This document shows, in pieces, positions 1 to 5,626 of a stretch of 5,626 bases of DNA. The translations under genes were made by a program, and so were the position numbers. Every line of letters begins with the position of its first letter. The first letter of the stretch is position 1. This DNA is from an uncultured Lachnospiraceae bacterium. Its GTDB lineage: Bacteria; Bacillota; Clostridia; Lachnospirales; Lachnospiraceae. The notes beneath the pieces were generated by a model. It searched no databases and had not been told where the DNA came from. It saw nothing but the letters and a program-made list of their open reading frames with translations. The stretch is from NCBI GenBank assembly GCA_947175305.1, contig CAMWMO010000136.1, positions 1 through 5,626 of the forward strand. The letters run 5' to 3'.

Positions 1-69
1 AAGCTACGGCGACCACCCATATCTACACCTCTCTATTCGTCGGCAGCGGCAGATTTGTATAAGAGCCAG
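1..69 (+). other. Illumina Nextera adapter contamination (not genomic)
   Basis: Bases 5-28 match the 3' part of the Illumina P5 sequence at 22 of 24 positions (mismatches at 18 and 20). Bases 29-36 read CTCTCTAT, a known Nextera i5 index (N502/S502). Bases 37-69 match the 33-base Tn5 Read-1 adapter with three mismatches (49, 55, 66) and end in the Tn5 mosaic end AGATGTGTATAAGAGACAG, here at 51-69. All three modules are in the right order with the right lengths, so chance is excluded. Bases 1-4 fit the P5 start poorly. Genomic sequence therefore starts at 70, and this edge is a contig end. Nothing biological should be annotated here. Confidence 0.97.
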
Positions 70-219
70 GGTTATGGCATCATGGTTGGGCATATAATTA
101 AAAAACCCATAACCGTTCGCGCATAATAGAATACCCCCCCCCCAGAATAATAGCATCCTTTTCTGCGCATTTATCTTATAATTTTCTCCGATAAACAGAT
201 ATTCCAATAATTTCTGCAT
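70..219 (-). CDS. N-terminal fragment of a polytopic membrane protein, possibly GtrII-like glucosyltransferase
   Basis: Fifty codons run from an ATG at 219-217 to base 70, where the genomic sequence stops at the adapter; the 3' part is missing. The start is supported by a perfect AAGGAGG site 11 bases upstream and by an extended -10 promoter further up. The frame is also open upstream to a TTG at 408, but that would ignore both signals. The peptide begins MQKLLEYLFIGENYKINAQK, then has a hydrophobic stretch at about residues 22-42 that looks like a first membrane segment, then NYMPNHDAIT. A short basic head, one helix and a motif like NYMPNHD facing outward recall GtrII-type glucosyltransferases, which add sugar side branches from a lipid carrier at the outer membrane face. 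That family call is a resemblance from memory, not proven. Residues after 50 in the open frame come from adapter and should be discarded. Codons 25-29 hold the G10 run. Confidence 0.6.
134..143. repeat. Ten-base C/G homopolymer inside the truncated gene
   Basis: Ten consecutive C on the plus strand give G10 on the coding strand of the truncated membrane-protein gene, covering Trp-Gly-Gly-Gly at residues 26-29. The run is in frame with both the start codon and the sequence downstream. It lies 65 bases from the adapter junction, in a stretch probably covered by few, error-rich reads, so its true length and composition are uncertain. Confidence 0.6.
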
Positions 220-230
220 CCTCTTTTTGT

Positions 231-237
231 CCTCCTT
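231..237 (-). promoter_or_regulatory. Ribosome binding site of the truncated membrane-protein gene
   Basis: CCTCCTT on the plus strand is AAGGAGG on the minus strand, a perfect Shine-Dalgarno core 11 bases before the ATG at 219. It fixes the start of this gene and rejects the longer TTG-started frame. Confidence 0.75.
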
Positions 238-259
238 AACATACACGAATGCCGTATTA

Positions 260-289
260 AGTATACCACAGATGACAGATAAATGGAAA
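260..289 (-). promoter_or_regulatory. Extended -10 promoter for the truncated membrane-protein gene
   Basis: On the minus strand, TATACT (265-260) is preceded directly by TGG, giving a TGN-TATACT extended -10 element. A weak -35 candidate, TTTCCA (289-284), lies 18 bases upstream and matches four of six consensus positions. Transcription would start near 253, leaving a leader of about 33 bases that contains the AAGGAGG site. This is a vegetative sigma-70/sigma-A type promoter by pattern only. Confidence 0.5.
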
Positions 290-348
290 CAGTGTTTCCT
301 ATTTTGAAAAAGGCACTCCCTTATGGGGAAACTCAAATGATAGATAAG

Positions 349-377
349 TTGACCTTTATACGATACTATAGTATTAT
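349..377 (+). promoter_or_regulatory. Sigma-A type promoter for the family-2 glycosyltransferase
   Basis: TTGACC (349-354) and TATTAT (372-377) match the vegetative consensus at five of six positions each, with the ideal 17-base spacer. Transcription would start near 384, about 28 bases before the ATG at 412, with a ribosome binding site between. The promoter lies inside the upstream extension of the open reading frame, which argues that the ATGs at 283 and 337 are not used. Confidence 0.62.
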
Positions 378-393
378 TAGTTTTATCAATAAA

Positions 394-400
394 GGAAGGG
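394..400 (+). promoter_or_regulatory. Ribosome binding site deciding the start at 412
   Basis: GGAAGGG within a purine-rich AAAGGAAGGG stretch lies 11 bases before the ATG at 412. It is an imperfect Shine-Dalgarno match. The ATG at 283 has no recognisable site; the one at 337 has only a GGGGAA run eight bases upstream. Confidence 0.5.
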
Positions 401-411
401 ATAATCAAATT

Positions 412-1518
412 ATGACCCCCACAAATGCAAGAATCAAATTATCCTGTCTGGTCACAAACTATAACCAAATTGAGTGGATAGAAGAAGCCATAGAATCAAT
501 CTTAAATCAGAACATGGATTTTGAGTATGAAATCTTGATCGGAGACGACGGATCAAATGATGGTTCTCTGGAATTACTAAAAGAAAAATACGGCGAAATG
601 CCACAGATCAGAATATTTGTGCAAGACCGGGACAGTAGTATTAAGGAATTTCCAAATTGGCGACACAGCAGGCTGATCTTCCGGCTTCTCGATGAGGCCC
701 AGGGCGAATATGTCTCTATTTTGGACGGAGACGACTATTTCTATGATACAAATCATTTTCGGCATAAGATAGCATTCCTGGACAAGGACAAAAATAAAGA
801 TTGCGCCGCCTACTATGGTAATATGTACAGACTGATCGACGGGAAGTTGGAATTACACACAAGTGTCCCCTATCCCAAGGGAAAGTACCAATGGCAAAAT
901 GATCTGATATATATTCACCTGTCAACAGCCGTTATTCGCAAAAAAGCATTGGAAAACGTTCCAAGAAATATTTATTATGAAGAGTTTGCCGACTGGCAGA
1001 TCACTACCTGGCTCGCTCATAAAGGTTTGTTTTTCTATGATCCCGCCCCCTGCTTTGTCTATCGCGTTCTTCCAAGATCTATATGGCATAGTGTTTCGAC
1101 GGAATTAAATGCGCTACGCATTGTTATTGTATGTGAATTAAATTATCAGGCATATGGCGGGAAACGTATCAATTCCTACAAATCACGCCGAAAAAGCGTT
1201 ATTACATTATATGAACTAAAAAAACTGCCAGATGATATCGACTATGAAATGTGGAATGCTTTCACAATAAAATATCATGCCAAAGTAGCCCACATGCTGT
1301 TAAATAAAAACAGTTTAAAATTGACTGAGAAGATATGGCTGTTGGTTTTCTATCTGAGGCTGAAAACTCCTTTGCTGATGATGGGACTGTGCCGAAGATT
1401 TCAGGGATATTGCATCGGAATCGGTCAGCTATGCAGCCCCAAACATTCCATGGCAGAAAAGCGATCGCTGATCAAGAAATGGTGGGCACGCATTACTAAT
1501 ATGCCTTCTGACAAATAG
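412..1518 (+). CDS. Family-2 (GT-A fold) glycosyltransferase
   Basis: A 368-residue protein likely to transfer a sugar from a nucleotide-sugar donor to a glycan or lipid-linked acceptor at the cytoplasmic membrane face. Seen: an N-terminal strand followed by NYNQ (residues 16-19), the nucleotide-binding IGDDGSND (44-50, Asp45/Asp46), the metal-binding LDGDD (104-108, DXD at 105-107) and EEFADWQ (190-196), where the acidic residue near a Trp is a plausible catalytic base. The last ~100 residues are basic with a hydrophobic patch (KIWLLVFYLRLKTPLLMMGL) that could associate with membrane. The frame is open to an ATG at 283, but 412 is chosen because the promoter and ribosome binding site lie between, and because family-2 enzymes usually begin a few residues before the first strand. 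It is a single-gene unit, divergent from the left gene and convergent with the methyltransferase. Donor and acceptor are unknown. GC is low in two 60-base samples counted by hand (24 and 18 of 60). Confidence 0.9.
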   Translation: MTPTNARIKLSCLVTNYNQIEWIEEAIESILNQNMDFEYEILIGDDGSNDGSLELLKEKYGEMPQIRIFVQDRDSSIKEFPNWRHSRLIFRLLDEAQGEYVSILDGDDYFYDTNHFRHKIAFLDKDKNKDCAAYYGNMYRLIDGKLELHTSVPYPKGKYQWQNDLIYIHLSTAVIRKKALENVPRNIYYEEFADWQITTWLAHKGLFFYDPAPCFVYRVLPRSIWHSVSTELNALRIVIVCELNYQAYGGKRINSYKSRRKSVITLYELKKLPDDIDYEMWNAFTIKYHAKVAHMLLNKNSLKLTEKIWLLVFYLRLKTPLLMMGLCRRFQGYCIGIGQLCSPKHSMAEKRSLIKKWWARITNMPSDK

Positions 1519-1538
1519 CAAAATACAGTTTACAATTT

Positions 1539-1572
1539 TGTTGCTGCCGGGCAATTGTGTCCAGCAGCAACA
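1539..1572. terminator. Hairpin between convergent genes, probable terminator
   Basis: A nine-base perfect inverted repeat, TGTTGCTGC (1539-1547) and GCAGCAACA (1564-1572), is followed inward by a one-base mismatch and five more pairs (1549-1553 with 1558-1562, one of them G-T) closing a four-base ATTG loop. It lies 20 bases after the plus-strand stop and 16 before the minus-strand stop, so it could serve both. The U tract is weak on the plus side (GTTTAAT) and absent on the minus side, so intrinsic termination may be inefficient, or the hairpin may mainly protect 3' ends. Confidence 0.6.
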
Positions 1573-1588
1573 GCGTTTAATCATTGAC

Positions 1589-2356
1589 TCACAATGTTGT
1601 AAGAAACCGCCACTTTTCAGAAGCAATCACACACATGTCTTTCAATCCGGAATATTTCGCCTCGGCATAATGGATTCCATTCTCATCCAGCTTATCTTTG
1701 AGCAGCCTAACCATATTCTTCTCTCCGGCTCTCTCAAAATCATCCACCAGAATAACAAAATCCTCTTGCAGAATAGATGGTATATGTTCTATAACATCGA
1801 CTCTGGAGTATATGTCACTTCCCCACGGTCCGTCAATAGAAATAAGCGCATACTTTTTCCCTTCTACGACACTCGCAAAGTCCTCATATATATTGGTTTT
1901 TGCACCCTCCCCTCTAGAAAATTCCGCCTCTATAATATTCCTAATGTGGACCTTTGTCCGGTCGTTTAACTGACAATTTCGCTTAAAAAAATCAAGCCAC
2001 TCCCTATCCTGTTCCACAATATCATACTCTGCTCTATTATTTGAATCCACATAGTCCGCAATTATTTTAGAACTCTGTCCGAGTCCACATTCCAAAATAC
2101 TGTTTGGCCGTAACTCATGAAGCACTCGCACAAGTATGTATGCATAATTATATCCTATAGCCCATCTTCCCAAAGAAAGCGATTTTTCGTGATACCATGT
2201 ATATCCTTTCACGGTATCCACAAAAATATCTCTCCACAATAATTCTTTTCCTGTCTTAAGAATTTCATCATATTTATTTTGATACTCCTCAGTTCTACTA
2301 ACCAGTAAATTACTCTTTCTTACAAAATCTTTTATCTTCTTTAATGTTTCCGCCAT
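1589..2356 (-). CDS. Class I SAM-dependent methyltransferase-like protein
   Basis: A 255-residue soluble protein with a Rossmann-type methyltransferase core. Seen: motif I ILECGLGQSS (residues 87-96; Glu89, Gly91, Gly93) for the SAM methionine part, an acidic residue at the end of the next strand (IVEQD, Glu115) expected to bind the ribose, then ISIDGPWG (172-179) and a hydrophobic strand ending in two aspartates, VILVDDFERAGE (201-212). About 85 residues precede the core; they include a helical charged part and GRWAIGYNYAYILVRVL, which probably forms a lid. In glycan loci such enzymes often methylate a sugar or cap a chain; the substrate here is unknown. The start at 2356 is preferred for its AAGGGAG site; the frame runs up to a TTG at 2425, with another ATG at 2395, both poorly served. 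It is the last gene of the minus-strand set, 95 bases after the ABC transporter, with no clear promoter of its own, so co-transcription is likely. Confidence 0.8.
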   Translation of the reverse strand: MAETLKKIKDFVRKSNLLVSRTEEYQNKYDEILKTGKELLWRDIFVDTVKGYTWYHEKSLSLGRWAIGYNYAYILVRVLHELRPNSILECGLGQSSKIIADYVDSNNRAEYDIVEQDREWLDFFKRNCQLNDRTKVHIRNIIEAEFSRGEGAKTNIYEDFASVVEGKKYALISIDGPWGSDIYSRVDVIEHIPSILQEDFVILVDDFERAGEKNMVRLLKDKLDENGIHYAEAKYSGLKDMCVIASEKWRFLTTL

Positions 2357-2365
2357 CCTATGATT

Positions 2366-2372
2366 CTCCCTT
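2366..2372 (-). promoter_or_regulatory. Ribosome binding site deciding the methyltransferase start
   Basis: CTCCCTT on the plus strand is AAGGGAG on the minus strand, nine bases before the ATG at 2356. The TTG at 2425 has a GAGG only about two bases away, too close to work well, and the ATG at 2395 has only an A-rich GAAAG stretch. Confidence 0.55.
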
Positions 2373-2451
2373 CTACTACACAGAACTTTTTGCATTCTTT
2401 TCTTTCTGAAATAGAGCGGTTCCAATTCCTCAGATCCGATATATCATAAGC

Positions 2452-4242
2452 TTACCCCCATACCATATCCTCTTTGTTCTTCCTGACAACAGCACCATCT
2501 TTCACCTCATAGATCATATCGCACTTCTTGACGGTTGTCAGTCGATGCGCTACGATGATCAGCGTCTTATATCCCTGCAGCGCCTCGATTGCCTTCATCA
2601 CTTCAGATTCCGTCTCATTATCCAATGCCGCCGTTGCCTCATCCAATACAAGGATATCAGGATTGCGGTACAGCGCTCGGGCGATTGCCAGACGCTGTCT
2701 CTGACCTCCTGAAAACCGAACGCCCAACTCTCCTACCTTCGTATCAATACCCTTTTCCAATCCTTTAATATACGTATCCAACTGCGCAATTCGCAACGCC
2801 TCCCACACTCTGTCTTCATCAATATCCTGCTCCAATTCACCGAAGGCAATGTTGTATTTGATCGTATCATCGATCAGATACATCGTCTGCGGAACATATC
2901 CTACAATCCCGCTCCATTCTTCTTCCAGTTCTTCTATATCTATTCCATCCATCATTACCTTGCCTGCAGACGGTTTCAGAAGCCCAAGTATGATATCAGC
3001 CAATGTCGTCTTACCTGCCCCGGATGGCCCAATCAAGGCAATCGACTGGCCTTTCTTTACTGTCAGATTTACTTGCTCAAGAACCAATCCCTCTCCATTC
3101 GGATATCCGAATGTCACATTTTGCACATTCAGTTCCTTTTCAAATCCCATCGATTGCTTCTTATGCGCTTTCGCACTTTCTTTCTTCTTTGTCTCTTTTG
3201 CCTCCAACTGCTTGACCGTCTTTAGTGTCTGATAGATTCTGTCTAATTGTGTTGTATATATGGTAATCGTATTTATACCGCTGGCAATACCTCCCAATGC
3301 CGGAAGAATGCGAAACGCTCCAACCGCAATGGTGGAAAGCCGTGTGATCAACCCGTTTACATCATCTGTCTGTCCCATCTGTACCGCAACTGCCGCCATC
3401 AGACCCGTAATACAGATCATCTCTATGACATATGCCGGAGAAATACCTCCCAATTCTACCTTAACCGTCACTCTATTACGTTTTGCCACTATGCGTTCAT
3501 AGTATTTTGTAAAGAAATCCTGCTTATGCATCACAATGATTTCTTTATTTCCCTGAATCGCTTCGATTGATATTTTAGAAACATCCCTCGACAATTGCCG
3601 ATTTTTTTTCCCATTCTCGCTCATCGGCTTTCTGTAGACAAGCTGCAAAAGCACAAGACACATTGCAGCCAATCCGCACAGCACTGCTGCCATGTCACTC
3701 GACCGCACAAATATGTATACACTGATACATGCTATCGTCAATACTTTTGTGAATAAAGTGTAAATGGTTTTAATCACATTATATACAGCTGTAACATCCC
3801 CGCCTACACCCTGCAAAAGCTCCGCCGTATTATTCTCTACAAAGAAAATATATCCCTGTTTCATATAAGCGCTCAGCACACGGACGGACAGTTCTCTTTG
3901 AACTTTATTGGCATACTTAAGATATACCCAGTTGTAAAATATATTGTATACATTCTTTAAAACATAGATTGCAATGACCAAGCTGCACATAAACCAGATC
4001 ACTTTTTGATCCGTATCAAGATGCAACAGTTCAATAAATGGACGCACATACCATTTCTCACGCGCAGCTTCCATGTCCAGCATCATATTTAAAATCGGTA
4101 CGATCGCCGCAACACCTACCATCTCCAGTACGGCAGCAAACAGGCTCATGATAAGCACGATACAGAAATATACTTTCTGCTGTGTTGTCAGGATAAACCG
4201 AAACTTATTGATGATATCTTTTACTTTTCTCAGTTCGTTCAT
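2452..4242 (-). CDS. ABC exporter with fused membrane and ATPase domains, probable lipid-linked glycan flippase
   Basis: A complete 596-residue half-transporter expected to work as a homodimer in the cytoplasmic membrane. Membrane segments are visible near residues 24-50, 82-106, 157-179, 183-203, 268-289 and 302-328, six in all as in type IV exporters. The ATPase domain follows from about 368: Walker A GPSGAGKT (405-412), Q-loop YVPQ (449-452), signature SGGQR (511-515), Walker B ILVLDE (530-535, with catalytic Glu535), D-loop ALD (539-541) and switch His566. All key residues are present, so it should be active. The layout and length resemble PglK and MsbA, and the neighbours are glycan enzymes, so flipping of a lipid-linked saccharide is the best guess; a peptide or lipid exporter cannot be excluded. 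A lysine-rich linker (345-364) joins the two halves. The ATG at 4242 follows AGAGGGA at short spacing. It lies 57 bases after the family-4 glycosyltransferase, in the same frame. Confidence 0.93.
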   Translation of the reverse strand: MNELRKVKDIINKFRFILTTQQKVYFCIVLIMSLFAAVLEMVGVAAIVPILNMMLDMEAAREKWYVRPFIELLHLDTDQKVIWFMCSLVIAIYVLKNVYNIFYNWVYLKYANKVQRELSVRVLSAYMKQGYIFFVENNTAELLQGVGGDVTAVYNVIKTIYTLFTKVLTIACISVYIFVRSSDMAAVLCGLAAMCLVLLQLVYRKPMSENGKKNRQLSRDVSKISIEAIQGNKEIIVMHKQDFFTKYYERIVAKRNRVTVKVELGGISPAYVIEMICITGLMAAVAVQMGQTDDVNGLITRLSTIAVGAFRILPALGGIASGINTITIYTTQLDRIYQTLKTVKQLEAKETKKKESAKAHKKQSMGFEKELNVQNVTFGYPNGEGLVLEQVNLTVKKGQSIALIGPSGAGKTTLADIILGLLKPSAGKVMMDGIDIEELEEEWSGIVGYVPQTMYLIDDTIKYNIAFGELEQDIDEDRVWEALRIAQLDTYIKGLEKGIDTKVGELGVRFSGGQRQRLAIARALYRNPDILVLDEATAALDNETESEVMKAIEALQGYKTLIIVAHRLTTVKKCDMIYEVKDGAVVRKNKEDMVWG

Positions 4243-4299
4243 ATTTCCCTCTATTCCGAAGCGTTCTATGCTGAGATATATGCCTCCGCATCTGTACTG

Positions 4300-5571
4300 C
4301 TACCGACCGGTTCTCGCTGTCCCATCGAGTATTGCACATACTTTCGCTATATTTACGTCGATATCAAACTCGCGCTTCCACAGTGTGACACTTGCTCTGC
4401 GCATGGCGCTTAACGTCTCCTGATCCGATGTCATGATCTGCCGGATTGCCGCCGCAACGGCCTGCCCATCCGGGTTGGCAGGCAGCAGGATTCCATTCCC
4501 CTGTATCATCTCCGTGATCCCGCCCACATCGGTCCCGATCACGGGCGTCCCAAATTTCATTGCCTCCTGTATGGATACCGGACAGCCACCCTCCGTAGAA
4601 GAAGTTGTGATAAAGCAATCCGCCGGATGTTCCGTGTAGTATCGGAGAATCTTATCATTCTCCATATATCCCTGAAAAGAATAACTTATATTGTCTTTCG
4701 CGTCCAGTTTTTCTCTGGCATAATCTTTCATATGCTGCAGCTCAGCGCCATCTCCTATGTGCGTCCATTGAACCTTATCACCCTCCAGCAAAGCCAGTCC
4801 GTCAATGATAAGTGATATCCTTTTTAAGGGAATGACATTGGAACAGCTCACGATATGCCATGCTTCCTGCCTCCGGTACGCTGCCGAAGCCTGTACTGCT
4901 TCCGTTCCAAGCTTACACACATGCAGTCTGCTCTCATCTATATAATGACCGATCCGCTCCCTATAGTATCTTCTGGCGTAATCGCAGGCAAAGAGGATCG
5001 CATCCAGTCCCGGCTCCATCTGGTGTTTAAAAGGCTGTCTGTTCCCCGGTATCCGCTCATGATACAGATCGGCACCATGCGTGCGCGTTATCATCCTGAC
5101 ATTTGAGCGCCTACCTCTCCTGCACTCCAGCACCGCACTGTAACAGAAATATGTGTACCAGAAGGAATAATAGATGATCGGCTCCTTCCCGATGAGAATA
5201 CCGCTCCGCCGAAGCTGCTTCTGATCGGACAACGCCTGTGCAAAAAAAGATAACGATTGATATAACCGCTCTCTCCTGTTTTTCTTTTCTCTCAGTATTT
5301 CCCGGATCTCCTGTCTTGCATGCCTGTCCAAAAGAAACAGTGCAAGCGCCTTGACCTTATCTATTGTGGACAGTTCCGGTCTTCTAAAACAGATCAGTTC
5401 TACGCCTTCCGGCAGATCAGTACATAGGCCGCCTCGAAACTGTTTACCGTCTGCATGGGAAACAATCGTAACGTCATAGTGCTGCCGCAGCCGCATAAGT
5501 TCCGGGATAATAAAGGTATTGTCCCCTTTCCCATAAGGAAAACAGTCCGTAGCAAACAGAAGTTGAGTCAT
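4300..5571 (-). CDS. Family-4 (GT-B fold) glycosyltransferase
   Basis: A 423-residue retaining-type glycosyltransferase likely to add a sugar from a nucleotide-sugar donor to a lipid-linked or polymer acceptor in the cytoplasm. The N-terminal domain starts with LLFATDCFPYGKGDNTFI (residues 4-21), the usual glycine-containing acceptor-side loop. The middle carries THGADLYHER (164-173), where His165 is in a family-typical position, and the hinge region LGT (221-223). The C-terminal donor domain shows SCSNVIPLKR (242-251), whose Lys250-Arg251 pair fits phosphate binding, HIGDGAEL (271-278), and TEGGCPVSIQEAMKFGTPVI (326-345). The two glutamates of that last motif, Glu327 and Glu336, are eight residues apart rather than the usual seven. 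The ATG at 5571 overlaps the previous stop by four bases (ATGA), so translational coupling is expected; no strong separate ribosome site is seen. Its GC content looks higher than that of the glycosyltransferase at 412 and the methyltransferase. Confidence 0.92.
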   Translation of the reverse strand: MTQLLFATDCFPYGKGDNTFIIPELMRLRQHYDVTIVSHADGKQFRGGLCTDLPEGVELICFRRPELSTIDKVKALALFLLDRHARQEIREILREKKNRRERLYQSLSFFAQALSDQKQLRRSGILIGKEPIIYYSFWYTYFCYSAVLECRRGRRSNVRMITRTHGADLYHERIPGNRQPFKHQMEPGLDAILFACDYARRYYRERIGHYIDESRLHVCKLGTEAVQASAAYRRQEAWHIVSCSNVIPLKRISLIIDGLALLEGDKVQWTHIGDGAELQHMKDYAREKLDAKDNISYSFQGYMENDKILRYYTEHPADCFITTSSTEGGCPVSIQEAMKFGTPVIGTDVGGITEMIQGNGILLPANPDGQAVAAAIRQIMTSDQETLSAMRRASVTLWKREFDIDVNIAKVCAILDGTARTGR

Positions 5572-5626
5572 TTTTTAACCAGTTCCATCAGCCCTCTCTC
5601 CAACAGATCTACCTGCTTCTGAATAC
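5568..5626 (-). CDS. C-terminal tail of an upstream operon gene (5' end outside window)
   Basis: Eighteen codons and a TGA (5570-5568) are open to the right edge, ending in IQKQVDLLERGLMELVKK. The TGA overlaps the next gene's ATG as ATGA, the arrangement typical of coupled operon genes, and the peptide is a clean amphipathic helix, while the other two frames of this strand give an early TAG or a low-complexity peptide. Its function cannot be told from this tail; a C-terminal helix of this kind is common in GT-B glycosyltransferases, but that is a guess from context. The leading partial codon is at 5625-5626. Confidence 0.6.
   Translation of the reverse strand, partial: IQKQVDLLERGLMELVKK

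Noticed and set aside
37..69. Tn5 mosaic end as sign of a real transposon insertion
   Set aside because: It is preceded by the Illumina Read-1 adapter, an i5 index and P5 sequence, so it comes from library tagmentation and not from an integrated element.
577..925. Two short minus-strand frames opposite the family-2 glycosyltransferase
   Set aside because: They overlap conserved motifs of the plus-strand enzyme in antisense, and have no promoter or ribosome site.
1538..1973. Two plus-strand open frames overlapping the methyltransferase gene
   Set aside because: They lie antisense to a protein with clear methyltransferase motifs, lack convincing ribosome sites and show no recognisable domain; one starts inside the terminator hairpin.
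2357..2451. Possible separate promoter before the methyltransferase
   Set aside because: A TATGAT is present just after the ABC stop on the minus strand, but no acceptable -35 lies at the right distance and no terminator separates the two genes.
2849..3570. Several plus-strand open frames opposite the ABC exporter
   Set aside because: Shadows of a well-supported gene; their peptides are Ser/Pro/Cys-rich as expected for antisense reading, with no start signals.
4281..4292. Small ATGC-GGAG-GCAT hairpin after the family-4 glycosyltransferase
   Set aside because: Only four base pairs and no U tract; too weak to call a terminator.
4364..5106. Short frames on both strands within the family-4 glycosyltransferase
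   Set aside because: All are out-of-frame or antisense readings of a gene whose motifs are continuous.

Overview
The window reads as one end of an assembled contig from a low-to-mid-GC, Gram-positive-like bacterium, probably a Clostridia/Lachnospiraceae-type gut organism. That placement is inferred from strong AAGGAGG-type ribosome binding sites, codon use and the style of the proteins; no rRNA or marker gene is present to confirm it. It is part of a surface-glycan (exopolysaccharide, capsule, wall glycan or glycoprotein glycan) biosynthesis locus.

Layout from left to right. Bases 1-69 are not genomic: they are an error-containing Illumina Nextera adapter (P5 end, an i5 index reading CTCTCTAT, then the Tn5 Read-1 adapter with its mosaic end). 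Genomic sequence starts at base 70. From 219 down to 70 on the minus strand is the first 50 codons of a membrane-protein gene, possibly a GtrII-like glucosyltransferase, cut off by the adapter and carrying a run of ten G. The 192-base region 220-411 holds two divergent promoter candidates, one for that gene and one for a plus-strand family-2 glycosyltransferase (412-1518). A strong hairpin at 1539-1572 sits midway between this gene and the convergent minus-strand genes.

The minus strand from 5626 down to 1589 looks like one operon, in transcription order: the C-terminal tail of an unidentified gene, a GT-B family-4 glycosyltransferase coupled to it by an ATGA overlap, a full-length ABC exporter with fused membrane and ATPase domains (PglK/MsbA type), and a class I SAM-dependent methyltransferase-like protein. 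A simple reading is that the glycosyltransferases extend a lipid-linked sugar chain on the cytoplasmic face, the ABC protein flips the lipid-linked product, and the methyltransferase-like protein decorates a sugar or caps the chain. The sugars and final polymer cannot be told from the sequence.

I found no CRISPR array, RNA gene, insertion sequence or defence system. The most important observation is the adapter chimera at the left edge, which creates a false reading frame and truncates a real gene. The most interesting biological lead is the G10 tract in the truncated gene, which could be a phase-variation tract but may equally be a sequencing artefact.
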